Source of the DNA: Algoriphagus alkaliphilus
GTDB taxonomy: Bacteria > Bacteroidota > Bacteroidia > Cytophagales > Cyclobacteriaceae
DNA length: 64,000 nucleotides
Direction: 5' to 3'
Assembly: GCF_900103735.1 (NCBI RefSeq)
Contig: NZ_FMXE01000002.1
Span: 69,373-133,372, forward strand
Numbering within the stretch: position 1 is the stretch's first letter; the number at the start of each line of letters is the position of its first letter. Positions 1 through 9,093 of the stretch are shown piece after piece. The notes below the pieces were generated by a model that was not told where the DNA came from, did not search any database, and worked only from the letters and a program-made list of their open reading frames with translations. The position numbers and the translations under genes are program-made.

Positions 1-18
1 TATAATTTGTTTTTTAGC

Positions 19-95
19 GGCCACATGGAATCTCGCATTTTGGATAATCATCCCAGTGTGTGAGCCCGTAAATACGGGATCATGCTCGATTTCAT
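19..95. repeat. dispersed intergenic repeat, copy A
   Basis: The element starts with GGCCACATGGAATC and ends with ATGCTCGATTTCAT. Its two ends are imperfect inverted repeats: ATGGAATCTCGCAT against the reverse complement ATGAAATCGAGCAT matches at 11 of 14. A very similar element lies at 13599-13666 and a diverged one at 119-231. The lead-in TATAATTT before the element also recurs about 100 bp later. It resembles a REP- or MITE-like non-coding element; no open frame is credible in it. Confidence 0.6.
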
Positions 96-118
96 CTGTT
101 TATAATTTTATTATTAAA

Positions 119-231
119 GGCCACATAGCCTGTCCCGATTTTTCTTCGGGAGAATCTTCACTTGCATTATCCCCGATAGCTATCGGGGGGGCATACCTCT
201 GTGTGTCGCTTTGGCTCATGCTCGATTTCAT
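119..231. repeat. dispersed intergenic repeat, copy B with internal palindrome
   Basis: This copy starts GGCCACAT and ends ATGCTCGATTTCAT like copies A and C, but its middle is different and longer. The middle holds a perfect palindrome, CCCCGATAGCTATCGGGG, at 171-188. The right end overlaps the stop codon of lptC, so the element may also shape the 3' end of that transcript. Confidence 0.55.
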
Positions 232-770
232 ATTCCTTCTCCGGGTAAAAGGGTTCGGCTATCCCGCACTTCTTTCAGACTGTAAACAGAAAAACTGTCG
301 TCGGCTTCCATTCCAGTGCCGTTGAAGAGCGTTTGTTTGTCCTGAATAGTTACAAATTTTTCAGTGTAAATTTTCTTTTCTGCCTGATTCCAAAAGATTT
401 CCTCTGATTGCAGACTTTGATCTTTCAGCAGGTTTTTTATCTGCACATTCCCTTCCCCGCGATACAGGTTTTCATTTTTCAAATAATATCCGCGATCTGC
501 CCGCATGGTGGTTTCGAGTTGGCCGTCTATGGTGAAGAACTTAATTTCAATCCCCTCGGGGAATTCTTCATTGCCATTCAAAAACTGTAAATTTTTCGCA
601 GCGGTGATCTCAGATCGGACAATTGCCGAATCACTATGAACCAAAAAAATGTTCGTTGCCGAGTTGATAGGCCCATCATAGACCTTCAATTCATCCAGGT
701 CTACACTTTCCCTGCAGGAAATCAAAAATGATCCCAAAAGGATCAATCGAAAGAAAAAGCGATACCTCAT
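228..770 (-). CDS. lptC: LPS export periplasmic protein LptC (lipoprotein)
   Basis: This is a 180-residue protein with a lipoprotein signal ending at about Cys19 (LILLGSFLISC), followed by the LptC beta-jellyroll region. The pattern 'EGIEIKFFTIDGQLETTMRA' near residues 70-90 and the 'L.GEGNVQIKN' strand that follows are typical of the family. LptC is anchored to the inner membrane and passes lipopolysaccharide from LptBFG to LptA. It is the last gene of a minus-strand block (coaX, barrel, TPR protein, lptC), an arrangement often seen in Bacteroidetes. A terminator at 814-842 separates it from the upstream TPR gene, so it may have its own promoter or depend on read-through. The stop codon lies inside a dispersed repeat. 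Confidence 0.85.
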   Translation of the reverse strand: MRYRFFFRLILLGSFLISCRESVDLDELKVYDGPINSATNIFLVHSDSAIVRSEITAAKNLQFLNGNEEFPEGIEIKFFTIDGQLETTMRADRGYYLKNENLYRGEGNVQIKNLLKDQSLQSEEIFWNQAEKKIYTEKFVTIQDKQTLFNGTGMEADDSFSVYSLKEVRDSRTLLPGEGI

Positions 771-813
771 TACAATTCAAAGATAAGTGAATAGTCTTAA
801 AATCGGGCTAACG

Positions 814-842
814 AAAAAAGGCAGTCCAAAGACTGCCTTTAT
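814..842 (-). terminator. intrinsic terminator after the TPR gene
   Basis: On the minus strand AAAGGCAGTC-TTTG-GACTGCCTTTTTT forms an 8-10 bp stem with a T run. It lies 19 bp downstream of the TPR protein stop and upstream of lptC. Confidence 0.8.
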
Positions 843-860
843 AAAATTGAATCGTGAAAA

Positions 861-2165
861 TTAATCTCTCGTAGCTAATGTTACTGTCTCACCTACCCAG
901 CATCCGGTGCTTAAGGAACCACCTACCTGAAGTCCTTCTGTAAACAGCTCTTCTTTGGATGGGAACCTGGATCTTGCACCTGCCATTCCCTTGGAATCAC
1001 CCGCTCTTTGGTAGGCATTGTAGGCAGCGATGAATATAGAATAATCTTTTGCACGGCTTTCTCCTCCTCTACAATCATTGAATGCCGACATATATAAGTC
1101 TCCGATTAAAGAGAAAGCTGAGGCAGTCAATTCCGGGTCTAAAGCAGCTGCTTCTTTTGCAGCCGTTCTTGCCTGAGACTTTTTCCCTCCTTGGGTATAG
1201 ATCTTTGCCAATTCCATCTGTACTTCGCCTTTCTGCTTGTTGTTTTCAGCCAAAGTCATGGCTTTTACCAATACAGGCTCTGCCTTGTCAAATTCTCCGG
1301 CAGACATGTATTTCATCGCTCTTACCTGTGAGGTCGCAAAGGTTGGGTTTTTGGAGTCAATAAACTCCAGGGCCGCCATGAATGAATTGGAAGAATAACA
1401 CTTGTACTGTACAGAATACCTGAAGATTTGATTGGCCAGTTCTTCGTTGGTTGGATCAGCCTTCAGCTTTGGACCCATGGTGTTTTCGATGAAATTACAG
1501 TCGATCAATTCCATGTTGACCAAAATTGCCTCCAGAGTTGATTTAGAAGAGGTAACGTCTTTTCCTCTCGCCTCAGCTTCATTTAACAAGCCATTGACTT
1601 TTTCATAAATTGCAAGAACCTGCTCTCCCGTGTAAACTTTGTTGAAGGCATTGTTTCGATAAACCAAATCAAAATAAGCTTCCAGCAATTTATGGTTGCT
1701 TATGGTTCCGTTTAGTTCAATGGCTTTTTCAAAATCCGCAACGACCGCCGGAATTCTGGTTTTGTCTCCTTTGAAAAACACATAGCCATAATAGGCTTTG
1801 TTTTCGATCCACTTTGCCACATTATTGTAAATCTTTCCTCTTTTTTCGTAAAGAGCCATCACACTATCCTGATAAATCAACTTCTGCGCAGCATCGGCTG
1901 TCTTATCGGCCGCTCCCTTATAAATCGCAGTACCATTGATATAAATGGATTCATTTAATTCAGGAGTATTTACAAGCAGCCAATGCAGCGGCTTGGTAGC
2001 TTCCACAAACTGCTCAGACTTCATGTAGTCAGTGTAGGCAGCATTGAGTTCTCTTGCTTTTGCTTCCTGTGCAGGATCGGCAGGCCAGTTCCAGCCATCC
2101 TGTGCCTGAACCAACCCGGAGAGCAGCATGGCCCCCATTACCAGAAGTGTTGATTTAATTTTCAT
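861..2165 (-). CDS. secreted tetratricopeptide-repeat protein
   Basis: This is a 434-residue protein with a signal peptide (MKIKSTLLVMGAMLLSGLVQA, cleavage before QDGW). Helical repeats follow; the clearest TPR units lie at about residues 265-345, where 'GEFDKAEPVLVKAM' and 'GEVQMELAKIYTQGGKKSQA' show the usual TPR pattern. The C-terminus has two cysteines and a Gly-rich stretch. The exported location and the position between a barrel protein and lptC suggest an envelope scaffold role, but no specific function can be read. ATG start with no strong ribosome-binding site, as is normal in this phylum. Confidence 0.75.
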   Translation of the reverse strand: MKIKSTLLVMGAMLLSGLVQAQDGWNWPADPAQEAKARELNAAYTDYMKSEQFVEATKPLHWLLVNTPELNESIYINGTAIYKGAADKTADAAQKLIYQDSVMALYEKRGKIYNNVAKWIENKAYYGYVFFKGDKTRIPAVVADFEKAIELNGTISNHKLLEAYFDLVYRNNAFNKVYTGEQVLAIYEKVNGLLNEAEARGKDVTSSKSTLEAILVNMELIDCNFIENTMGPKLKADPTNEELANQIFRYSVQYKCYSSNSFMAALEFIDSKNPTFATSQVRAMKYMSAGEFDKAEPVLVKAMTLAENNKQKGEVQMELAKIYTQGGKKSQARTAAKEAAALDPELTASAFSLIGDLYMSAFNDCRGGESRAKDYSIFIAAYNAYQRAGDSKGMAGARSRFPSKEELFTEGLQVGGSLSTGCWVGETVTLATRD

Positions 2166-2264
2166 ATTCAGTAAGGTTTTATTCGGTTTCTTTGGTTTGA
2201 TTCCAATTATACTATTGATATTACAAGTATTGGGCCTTGTTTTCCCTTGATTTCTTAAATTATG

Positions 2265-3548
2265 TTATTCAAATACTCTTTTGTAAAACCAGCTGTTGTC
2301 GTTCAGAGAAAAACCAAGCGTGAAATTTACATAGTTTTCTCTAATCAACCCAGCATCCAAGGTTCCTCTTTGTCCTACTTTAAACGCCAAATTCATCATG
2401 GATAGCTGATTGAGGTAAAGCGATGATCCCAGCGAAATTCCGATATCGTTAATATTGGTTTGATTTAAGAAATACGGAGTTTGCATCCATTCCAGACCTA
2501 TGCGGTATGTTCCTCTTTTTAATAAGTTGTCAAACGACAGATAATCCGGCACTATTTGGAATCCCAAGGCAAGTTTTTTGGTGGCCTGAAGATCCAAAGG
2601 GTCTCCAAAGAAGTTTCGATATTGTGTAAAATCCTGGTATTGTCCTTCGAGGGTTAGCGCCAGTTTATTCATTTTCTCAAAGGTCAACCCAAATCCGAGA
2701 CGATTGGGGATATAGACACTTCCCTTTATATTATTTGCGATCAGGTCTCCGTCTGTTTTCGGGTCGCTAGCTTGGCCAATTCCGGCTAGTTTTGCAAACC
2801 CGGTTCCATTAACGTTGCCAAATTTCTGATAAATGGCACCAAAATGTAGATTGCTTTTCTCAGAGGTCTTCAATTGGTAGTGAATGCCAACTTTGAAACC
2901 CACATCAGATACAGTCAGTCTCTCATAATACTCAGAAGGAGCTCCTACTTCCACTCCTTTATCATCTGTGATCAGCAGTTGATTTGACCGGATGGTAGAC
3001 CCGAAAAGATAAGAACCGTGAACCCCAATACTAAGATTTTTGGCAAGCAGGTATCCGAAATTGAGATAGGTTTCAGAAATTCCTCCATCGCCTGCCAAAA
3101 AATTATTCGCCTTTAAATCAGAATTGTCTACTGCACTTTCCACCTGTAGTCGATAATTGACACCGGTGATTTGACTTAGCCCCATTCCGGAGGTAAACTT
3201 TCCGGATTTGATCGGAAAAGATAAGGCCAAGTAGGATAGTCCACCCCCATCGACTCGGGAGTTTTCAGTGCCGTTATCCACATTGATACTTTTGTAATTA
3301 AGTGCTACCTGAAAATTGAAAATGGTATTTCGGGTGGTAAGGGCAGGATTGACATTGTTCACCTGCCAGCCCGTGCCATAGCTGATCCCCATTCCTCCCA
3401 TGCCCATATTTTGGGTAAGGCCAGAATAATTGAACTCTCCGATACCTAATGCGCTGTAAGTGGAGGCGCTAGTCTGCGCACTGACTTCTGAAAACAATAA
3501 AAGAGTGCTTAACACACCCAAGAACTTCAACCAATTTTTAATCGACAT
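2265..3548 (-). CDS. outer-membrane beta-barrel protein (FadL/OMPP1-like)
   Basis: This is a 427-residue protein with a signal peptide ending near residue 24 (LLLFSEVSAQ). It is a series of alternating amphipathic strands with a C-terminal strand ending in Phe-Glu (WFYKRVFE). The N-terminal 'YSALGIGEF' followed by 'GMGGMGISYGTG' and 'NNVNPA' is a common start in Bacteroidetes FadL-superfamily barrels. Its start overlaps the end of coaX by 11 bp, so the two are probably co-translated. The substrate is unknown; hydrophobic-compound transport is known for FadL, but assigning it here would be inference. Confidence 0.72.
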   Translation of the reverse strand: MSIKNWLKFLGVLSTLLLFSEVSAQTSASTYSALGIGEFNYSGLTQNMGMGGMGISYGTGWQVNNVNPALTTRNTIFNFQVALNYKSINVDNGTENSRVDGGGLSYLALSFPIKSGKFTSGMGLSQITGVNYRLQVESAVDNSDLKANNFLAGDGGISETYLNFGYLLAKNLSIGVHGSYLFGSTIRSNQLLITDDKGVEVGAPSEYYERLTVSDVGFKVGIHYQLKTSEKSNLHFGAIYQKFGNVNGTGFAKLAGIGQASDPKTDGDLIANNIKGSVYIPNRLGFGLTFEKMNKLALTLEGQYQDFTQYRNFFGDPLDLQATKKLALGFQIVPDYLSFDNLLKRGTYRIGLEWMQTPYFLNQTNINDIGISLGSSLYLNQLSMMNLAFKVGQRGTLDAGLIRENYVNFTLGFSLNDNSWFYKRVFE

Positions 3549-4254
3549 TGTGGTTTAGAATAGAATTAAGTCCGTGAAGGACCAAATTTGGGACTACAAA
3601 TATGTGGTCTTTTGCCAATGATTCAAAAGAAACCGAATCACCTCCGCAGATATATACCTTAATTTCAGGAATTTTAAGTCGATAGGCGGCTATTTGGCCT
3701 GTCAGTTCAAACTCCACCCCATACCAGATGCCCGCCTGCATGCAGGTGATGGTCGAATCTCCGGTCAAATTTTCGGGCTTATTATTTAAATCAACCAAGG
3801 GAAGTCGGGCAGTAAACGAATTCATAGCCTTGGCACGCATTTGCAGACCCGGGCTAATCGCCCCTCCTCTATAGATGGCCAGTTCGTCTACAAATTCGAA
3901 GGTAATGCAACTTCCCAAGTCAATGGCTAAAACAGGCTTTCTCCCGGCTAAGTCCCAGGCTCCCACTGCTGCCGCAATTCGGTCTAAGCCCAAGGTCTTA
4001 GGAGTAGCATACCCGTTCAAAATGGGTAAAACCGTACCATAGCTTAGAAAATGGAAAGGAAAAGGGAATTTCTCAGCTAATTCCTCCGCGCTAACGCTTA
4101 CCGAACTGACAAGACAGGACCCAAATTCCATGGTCCTCCAAAAAGACAGGGCGGAATCCAAGTCTATAAAAGAGTGGTCCCCAATCAATTCATTTCCCTC
4201 AAAGAGCGCAGATTTGATTCGGGAGTTTCCTATGTCTATTACCAAATTTCTCAT
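3538..4254 (-). CDS. coaX: type III pantothenate kinase
   Basis: This 238-residue protein phosphorylates pantothenate, the first step of coenzyme A synthesis. It is an ASKHA-fold enzyme. The phosphate-1 motif DIGNSRIK lies at residues 7-14, 'LGLDRIAAAVGA' with Asp91 near residues 88-99, and 'IDLGSCITFEF' at about 111-121. 'GGAISPGLQMRAKAM' follows. In many CoaX proteins the second motif reads DxGTAxTxD; here it is DLGSCITFE, with Glu replacing the last Asp. The length matches the short Bacteroidetes forms. It heads the minus-strand envelope block and is divergent from anmK. Confidence 0.93.
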   Translation of the reverse strand: MRNLVIDIGNSRIKSALFEGNELIGDHSFIDLDSALSFWRTMEFGSCLVSSVSVSAEELAEKFPFPFHFLSYGTVLPILNGYATPKTLGLDRIAAAVGAWDLAGRKPVLAIDLGSCITFEFVDELAIYRGGAISPGLQMRAKAMNSFTARLPLVDLNNKPENLTGDSTITCMQAGIWYGVEFELTGQIAAYRLKIPEIKVYICGGDSVSFESLAKDHIFVVPNLVLHGLNSILNHNVD

Positions 4255-4345
4255 AAGCCCTGCAAATTAGACATTATTAAAAGGGAGACTTTTCATCGCC
4301 AAAAATTATCTTTGATCTGCATCCCTACTTAACAATCTTTAACCC

Positions 4346-5419
4346 ATGAACCCTAGCAGCTACAGTTTGATTGGATTGATGTCCGGCACCTCCGGAGACG
4401 GATTGGATATGGCCTACGTTCATTTTGAGCTATTAGAAAATTGGAGTTTTGAGATAGAGGAGGCAGTTACCATCCCTTTTCCGCCTGATTTGGGAGAAAA
4501 GCTTTCAAAAGCCCATCTTCTTCCTGCGCTTGAATTGGCCCAATTGGATGTGGATTTTGGAAAATGGATGGGAAACCAAGTGAAGGATTTTTGCAGGCAG
4601 TTTCAAATTAAGCCACTTGCAGTTGCCTCACATGGACATACGGTATTCCATCAACCGGCCACCGGGCTCAGTCTTCAAATCGGCAATGGCTGGGCGCTTC
4701 ATCAAGCTTCCGGACAAAAAGTAATCAACGATTTTAGAATGCTCGATGTACAATTGGGTGGGCAGGGTGCGCCTTTGGTTCCGATCGGGGATCAATTACT
4801 TTTCCCACATGTTGATTTCTGCATCAATCTGGGAGGGATATCAAATATCTCCATGCAAAAAAATGGTGCCCGAATAGCCTTTGATTGCAGTCCATTCAAT
4901 CTTTTGCTGAATGCAGCCGCCAATAAACTAGGTAAATCCTATGATGCTGAGGGAGAAATCGCCCGATCAGGCGAAGTCAATCTGACACTTTTTGAAGCAC
5001 TCAATCGCTTGCCTTTTTACCATAAAAGCTCGGCAAAATCCCTTGGCAGGGAAGATATGGAACGGGATTTTTCCCCATTGATTACTAAATCCGGACTTAG
5101 CCCACAGGATACACTAAGTACTTTGGTGGAGCATTTTGCATTTCAGCTCGCATCCGTAATCAAATCCTTTTCTCAAAAAGATACCCCCACAGTTTTGATC
5201 ACAGGCGGAGGGGCTTACAACACCTATTTCATTGAGCGTTTGGATCATTACCTGAAGAAAAACTGGCTTCAGATTGATGCAAACTCCGAACTGATTGAAT
5301 TTAAAGAGGCATTGATTTTTGCTTTCTTGGGAGTTTTAAGACTGAGGGAAGAGATAAACTGTCTTGCTTCTGTCACAGGTGCTTCTGAGGATAATTGCGG
5401 GGGTACCCTCTACGGCTGA
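4346..5419 (+). CDS. anmK: anhydro-N-acetylmuramic acid kinase
   Basis: This is a 357-residue cytosolic kinase of peptidoglycan recycling. It opens the anhydro ring of 1,6-anhydro-MurNAc and phosphorylates it to MurNAc-6-phosphate. The N-terminal 'GLMSGTSGDGLDMAY' motif (about residues 10-24) is diagnostic. 'SHGHTVFHQP', 'GDFRML'-like 'NDFRMLD' and 'NLGGISNIS' follow in the family order, with 'ITGGGAYN' near the C-terminus. A TATCTTTG sequence at 4307-4314 fits the Bacteroidetes -7 box (TAnnTTTG), about 30 bp before the ATG. It is divergent from coaX and followed by a dehydrogenase on the same strand. Confidence 0.92.
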   Translation: MNPSSYSLIGLMSGTSGDGLDMAYVHFELLENWSFEIEEAVTIPFPPDLGEKLSKAHLLPALELAQLDVDFGKWMGNQVKDFCRQFQIKPLAVASHGHTVFHQPATGLSLQIGNGWALHQASGQKVINDFRMLDVQLGGQGAPLVPIGDQLLFPHVDFCINLGGISNISMQKNGARIAFDCSPFNLLLNAAANKLGKSYDAEGEIARSGEVNLTLFEALNRLPFYHKSSAKSLGREDMERDFSPLITKSGLSPQDTLSTLVEHFAFQLASVIKSFSQKDTPTVLITGGGAYNTYFIERLDHYLKKNWLQIDANSELIEFKEALIFAFLGVLRLREEINCLASVTGASEDNCGGTLYG

Positions 5420-5494
5420 CCGATCATCCGGTGGGCGGTGAGGACTGCGTGGTATTTTTTCTATTTTTGGGGCCTAATATAAACCCAAAGAAGA

Positions 5495-6721
5495 ATGCAG
5501 GATCTGCTAGAGAAATTTGAAAACAAAAAACCGGAAATCGTATTTGAGTGGAGTGACTCGGAAACTGAAGCTGAGGGCTGGGTAGTGATCAATTCCCTGC
5601 GGGGTGGGGCAGCCGGTGGAGGGACCCGAATGAGGAAAGGACTCGACAAGCGGGAAGTAGAGTCCTTGGCAAAAACCATGGAAGTAAAATTCACCGTCTC
5701 AGGACCTGCCATCGGCGGGGCCAAGTCAGGAATCAACTTTGATCCGGCTGACCCACGAAAATCCGGCGTATTGGAGCGCTGGTATAAAGCTGTGATGCCT
5801 TTATTGAAAAATTATTACGGCACCGGGGGCGATTTGAATGTAGACGAGATTCATGAAGTCATCCCCATCACGGAAGCCTATGGACTTTGGCATCCACAGG
5901 AAGGTATTGTCAATGGACACTTTCACGCCAACGAACCACAAAAGATTCGAAAAATCGGTCAGTTAAGACAAGGTGTCTCCAAAGTACTTGAGGATCCGAA
6001 ATTCACTCCGAATGGCCTCAAAAAATATACCGTGGCTGACATGATCACAGGCTATGGAGTAGCTGAGGCGGCTTGTCACTTCTATTCGATTTGGGGAGGA
6101 GATATCCGTGAAAAGCGGGCGATTATCCAAGGATGGGGAAATGTGGGAGCCGCCGCTGCCTGTTTTCTCGCCGTGGAAGGCGTGAAAATCGTCGGCATTA
6201 TCGATCGTGATGGAGGACTGATCAAAGAAGAGGGATTTGATTTGGACGAGATTCGGGAACTATTCATCAAAAGAAACGGCAATAAGTTGGTTTCCGAAAA
6301 CCTCATCCCTTTCGAAGAGATCAATTCAAAAATCTGGGATTTGAAAAGTGAAATATTCATCCCGGCCGCGGCCTCGAGATTGCTGACACAGGACCAAGTC
6401 TCCAGGATGGTTGATGCCGGACTGGAAGTGATCTCCTGTGGTGCAAATGTCCCCTTTGCCGACTCCGAAATTTTCTTTGGTCCGACAGGAGTCTGGGCAG
6501 ACGAGAAAATAGCTGTCATTCCTGACTTTATCGCCAATTGCGGAATGGCCAGGGTTTTTGCATATCTGATGAGTGACGGAGCAGAAGTTACCGATAAAGC
6601 CATTTTCTCCGATGTTTCAAAAACTATTAAGAAAGCAATGAAAAAGACATTTTCTGAAAACCCCTCCAAAAATAAACTGGCTCAAACCTCCTTTAAAATA
6701 GCTTTGACACAACTCGTGTAA
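5495..6721 (+). CDS. Glu/Leu/Phe/Val dehydrogenase family oxidoreductase
   Basis: This 408-residue amino-acid dehydrogenase catalyses NAD(P)-dependent oxidative deamination or its reverse. The dimerisation domain holds 'GGAAGGGTRM' (about residues 37-46) and 'AIGGAKSGI' (about 73-81), where the lysine is the substrate-binding residue; 'GTGGDLNVDE' supplies the catalytic Asp region. The Rossmann motif GWGNVGAAAA begins at about residue 213. The sequence alone does not settle substrate (glutamate, leucine or other) or cofactor. A TATTTTTG box at 5462-5469 is a plausible -7 element. A hairpin follows the stop codon. Confidence 0.85.
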   Translation: MQDLLEKFENKKPEIVFEWSDSETEAEGWVVINSLRGGAAGGGTRMRKGLDKREVESLAKTMEVKFTVSGPAIGGAKSGINFDPADPRKSGVLERWYKAVMPLLKNYYGTGGDLNVDEIHEVIPITEAYGLWHPQEGIVNGHFHANEPQKIRKIGQLRQGVSKVLEDPKFTPNGLKKYTVADMITGYGVAEAACHFYSIWGGDIREKRAIIQGWGNVGAAAACFLAVEGVKIVGIIDRDGGLIKEEGFDLDEIRELFIKRNGNKLVSENLIPFEEINSKIWDLKSEIFIPAAASRLLTQDQVSRMVDAGLEVISCGANVPFADSEIFFGPTGVWADEKIAVIPDFIANCGMARVFAYLMSDGAEVTDKAIFSDVSKTIKKAMKKTFSENPSKNKLAQTSFKIALTQLV

Positions 6722-6737
6722 AAGGATAGCTAAAGAT

Positions 6738-6776
6738 CCGGGCTGGGAATTAATTTTTCATTAATTCCGGCTCGGG
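6738..6776 (+). terminator. probable terminator hairpin after the dehydrogenase
   Basis: GGAATTAAT-TTTTC-ATTAATTCC forms a perfect 9-bp stem, extended by weaker flanking G/C pairing. The tail is TTCATTTTG rather than a clean T run, so termination efficiency is uncertain. Nothing else is visible in the 181-bp gap before nhaD. Confidence 0.45.
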
Positions 6777-6902
6777 TTCATTTTGAAAGTTGGACAGTTT
6801 AAATCAAAATCTGTAGTTTAGTAATCAGCATTTTGATACGGCACCCCATTAAAAATTGCTTAAATTTCCGGAGAGTAAAACCCTGCATACCAAACCGACC
6901 AA

Positions 6903-8429
6903 ATGAAGAAATATCTTATAAGTTTATCCATACTTTTCGGAATATTATTTTTTGGCCTAATTGAACCAACAGATTCCTATGCACTTTCTCGGGAAAATGG
7001 CATGGAACTTATTGCTCAAGCAGATGCCTCTCAAGCTGATTTGGCAGGTGCCTCCTCAGAAATGCAGGCTGAGGAAGGAACTCATGACAGTCAAATTGCT
7101 CCGCTTTGGTTGGTGATCCCTTTTGTCACTTTGCTCCTTATGATCGCCACCGGTCCGCTGTTTTATGAGCACTTCTGGCATCACAATTATCCTAAAATCG
7201 CAGTTGGATTTTCGCTCCTTGTGGTATTCTATTATCTTTTTGTACTTGGAAATGTGCACGCTCCTGTTCATGCCTTGGCAGAGTACATCCAGTTCATTGC
7301 GTTGCTTGCATCCCTATATGTGGCTTCGGGGGGCATTTTGATAGAGATTGACAAGAAGTCCTCACCTATGGCTAACGTTTCTTTATTGCTCATTGGTGCT
7401 TTGGTTTCCAACCTGATCGGTACCACCGGTGCATCCATGCTTTTGATCAGGCCTTTTATCCGCCTCAACAAAGGGAATATTCAGCCTTACCATGTGGTGT
7501 TTTTTATCCTGATGGTTAGTAATGTGGGTGGTTCATTGACCCCGATCGGAGATCCGCCCTTGTTTTTGGGATTTCTAAAGGGAGTCCCTTTCTTCTGGAC
7601 TTTGGAACACAACTGGCCTGCTTGGGTATTAGCGCTGTCATTATTAGCGCTGATTTTCTACTTCGTCGACCGCAAGATGGGTAAAGCAAACGAAGATGAA
7701 TACACCGAGGAAATAACCTACACCAATAAATTTTCACTCATTGGAATTAAAAATTTCGGCTGGCTCTTTATTATAATCTGTGCCGTATTCCTGGATCCAA
7801 ATGTGATCGATGGTGTGCCGGCGATCGTCTATGACGGTCAAAAATTTTCATTTCTCAGAGAAATCATCATGCTTTCGGTGGCCTTTTTCTCTTATAAATT
7901 CGGGGACCAAAAGGCCCTGAAGGGGAATGATTTCAATTTTGAACCGATCCGAGAAGTAGCCTTTATTTTCGTCGGGATTTTTGGAACGATGATGCCCGCA
8001 CTCGAGCTGGTCGGGAATTTTGCAAAGTCTCCCGAAGGAGCTTCTTTGATTACTGTTAATACCCTCTATTGGGGCACAGGCACACTTTCTGCCGTGTTGG
8101 ACAATGCACCTACTTACCTTAATTTCCTTGCCGCAGCCATGGCTTCGGAAGGAGCTAACATTAACAATATCGCTCAGGTAAGAGAATTTGCAAACAATTC
8201 GATGAATGATTCGGACACCACATTCCAATTGGCGGCAATTGCTATTGCATCAGTTTTCTTTGGGGCGATGACTTACATCGGCAATGGTCCAAACTTTATG
8301 GTGAAGTCTATTGCTGAGCAAAATGGAATAAAAATGCCATCGTTCTTCGGCTACCTGATCCGATTTACCATCCCGATTTTGCTGCCTATTCTATTCCTGA
8401 TTTGGCTGGTGTTTTTTGCTTTCGTCTAA
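6903..8429 (+). CDS. nhaD: Na+/H+ antiporter, NhaD type
   Basis: This is a 508-residue inner-membrane protein of the ion-transporter superfamily. It has an N-terminal hydrophobic leader (residues 1-27), a hydrophilic exported stretch to about residue 60, and about a dozen membrane segments. The family motifs are 'SNLIGTTGASMLLIRP' (about residues 167-184), 'NVGGSLTPIGDPPLFLGF' (about 206-223), and 'LDNAPTYL' and 'GNGPNFMVK' in the second half. NhaD exports sodium in exchange for protons, which suits a marine or salt-exposed Bacteroidetes. It converges with tag, with a 4-bp overlap of the two stop codons. Confidence 0.92.
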   Translation: MKKYLISLSILFGILFFGLIEPTDSYALSRENGMELIAQADASQADLAGASSEMQAEEGTHDSQIAPLWLVIPFVTLLLMIATGPLFYEHFWHHNYPKIAVGFSLLVVFYYLFVLGNVHAPVHALAEYIQFIALLASLYVASGGILIEIDKKSSPMANVSLLLIGALVSNLIGTTGASMLLIRPFIRLNKGNIQPYHVVFFILMVSNVGGSLTPIGDPPLFLGFLKGVPFFWTLEHNWPAWVLALSLLALIFYFVDRKMGKANEDEYTEEITYTNKFSLIGIKNFGWLFIIICAVFLDPNVIDGVPAIVYDGQKFSFLREIIMLSVAFFSYKFGDQKALKGNDFNFEPIREVAFIFVGIFGTMMPALELVGNFAKSPEGASLITVNTLYWGTGTLSAVLDNAPTYLNFLAAAMASEGANINNIAQVREFANNSMNDSDTTFQLAAIAIASVFFGAMTYIGNGPNFMVKSIAEQNGIKMPSFFGYLIRFTIPILLPILFLIWLVFFAFV

Positions 8430-9007
8430 GTTTTGACCTGAGGATAACGAAAACAATCCATCAAATGATCATTGACCAAGCCAGTCGCCTGCATGTGGGC
8501 GTAGATGGTGGTGCTGCCCAAAAATTTGAAGCCGCGTTTTTTGAGATCTTTTGCCAATCGGTCAGACTCGGGAGTGGTGGCCAAAGCTTCGCCCATGGTT
8601 CGAAGCGAATTCTGAATGGGTTTTCCTCCGACAAATCCCCAGATGTAGTCTGAAAAGCTCCCAAATTCCTTTTGAATTTCCATAAATCGTTGAGCATTGG
8701 TTATGGCTGCCCGGATTTTCAAAACGTTTCGAACAATCCCCGGATCCTGAAGTAATTCCTGTACATAGCTCTCCGGAAATTCTGCTACCACTTGGTAATC
8801 AAAATCTGCAAAGGCCCTACGGTATCCCGCTCTTTTCTTCAAAATTGTCGCCCAACTCAGTCCGGCTTGGGCGCTCTCCAATACCAAAAACTCGAAATGG
8901 ATCCGGTCATCGTAGACAGGTACACCCCATTCGGTATCGTGATAGCTGACATATTCCGGGAATCCAAGGCACCAAGGGCAGCGGGATTTTTGTTCTGTGG
9001 CAGACAT
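8426..9007 (-). CDS. tag: DNA-3-methyladenine glycosylase I
   Basis: This 193-residue base-excision repair enzyme removes 3-methyladenine from DNA. All zinc ligands of the family are visible: the Cys of RCPWC, the His of SYHDTEWG, and the His and Cys of NDHLMDCF near the C-terminus. 'ESAQAGLSWATILKKR' holds the conserved glutamate and the start of the helix-hairpin-helix. The frame is open to a TTG at 9037, but the ATG at 9007 (MSATEQKS) gives the usual length and is preceded by AAGGAA, so it is preferred. Confidence 0.92.
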   Translation of the reverse strand: MSATEQKSRCPWCLGFPEYVSYHDTEWGVPVYDDRIHFEFLVLESAQAGLSWATILKKRAGYRRAFADFDYQVVAEFPESYVQELLQDPGIVRNVLKIRAAITNAQRFMEIQKEFGSFSDYIWGFVGGKPIQNSLRTMGEALATTPESDRLAKDLKKRGFKFLGSTTIYAHMQATGLVNDHLMDCFRYPQVKT

Positions 9008-9093
9008 AGATATCTTGATTTCCTTAAAAATAGTCAAGAATTGGGTTAAGAATCCTTAAGGGTTTAAATTTTGCCACAATAAAACTTTAAAAA

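Noticed and set aside
56-325. Plus-strand 89-residue open frame over the repeats and the 3' end of lptC
   Set aside because: It runs through two repeat copies and antisense to lptC, and has no protein-like pattern.
6082-6669. 195-residue frame antisense to the dehydrogenase gene
   Set aside because: It lies entirely opposite a well-supported family gene and is a codon-usage shadow.
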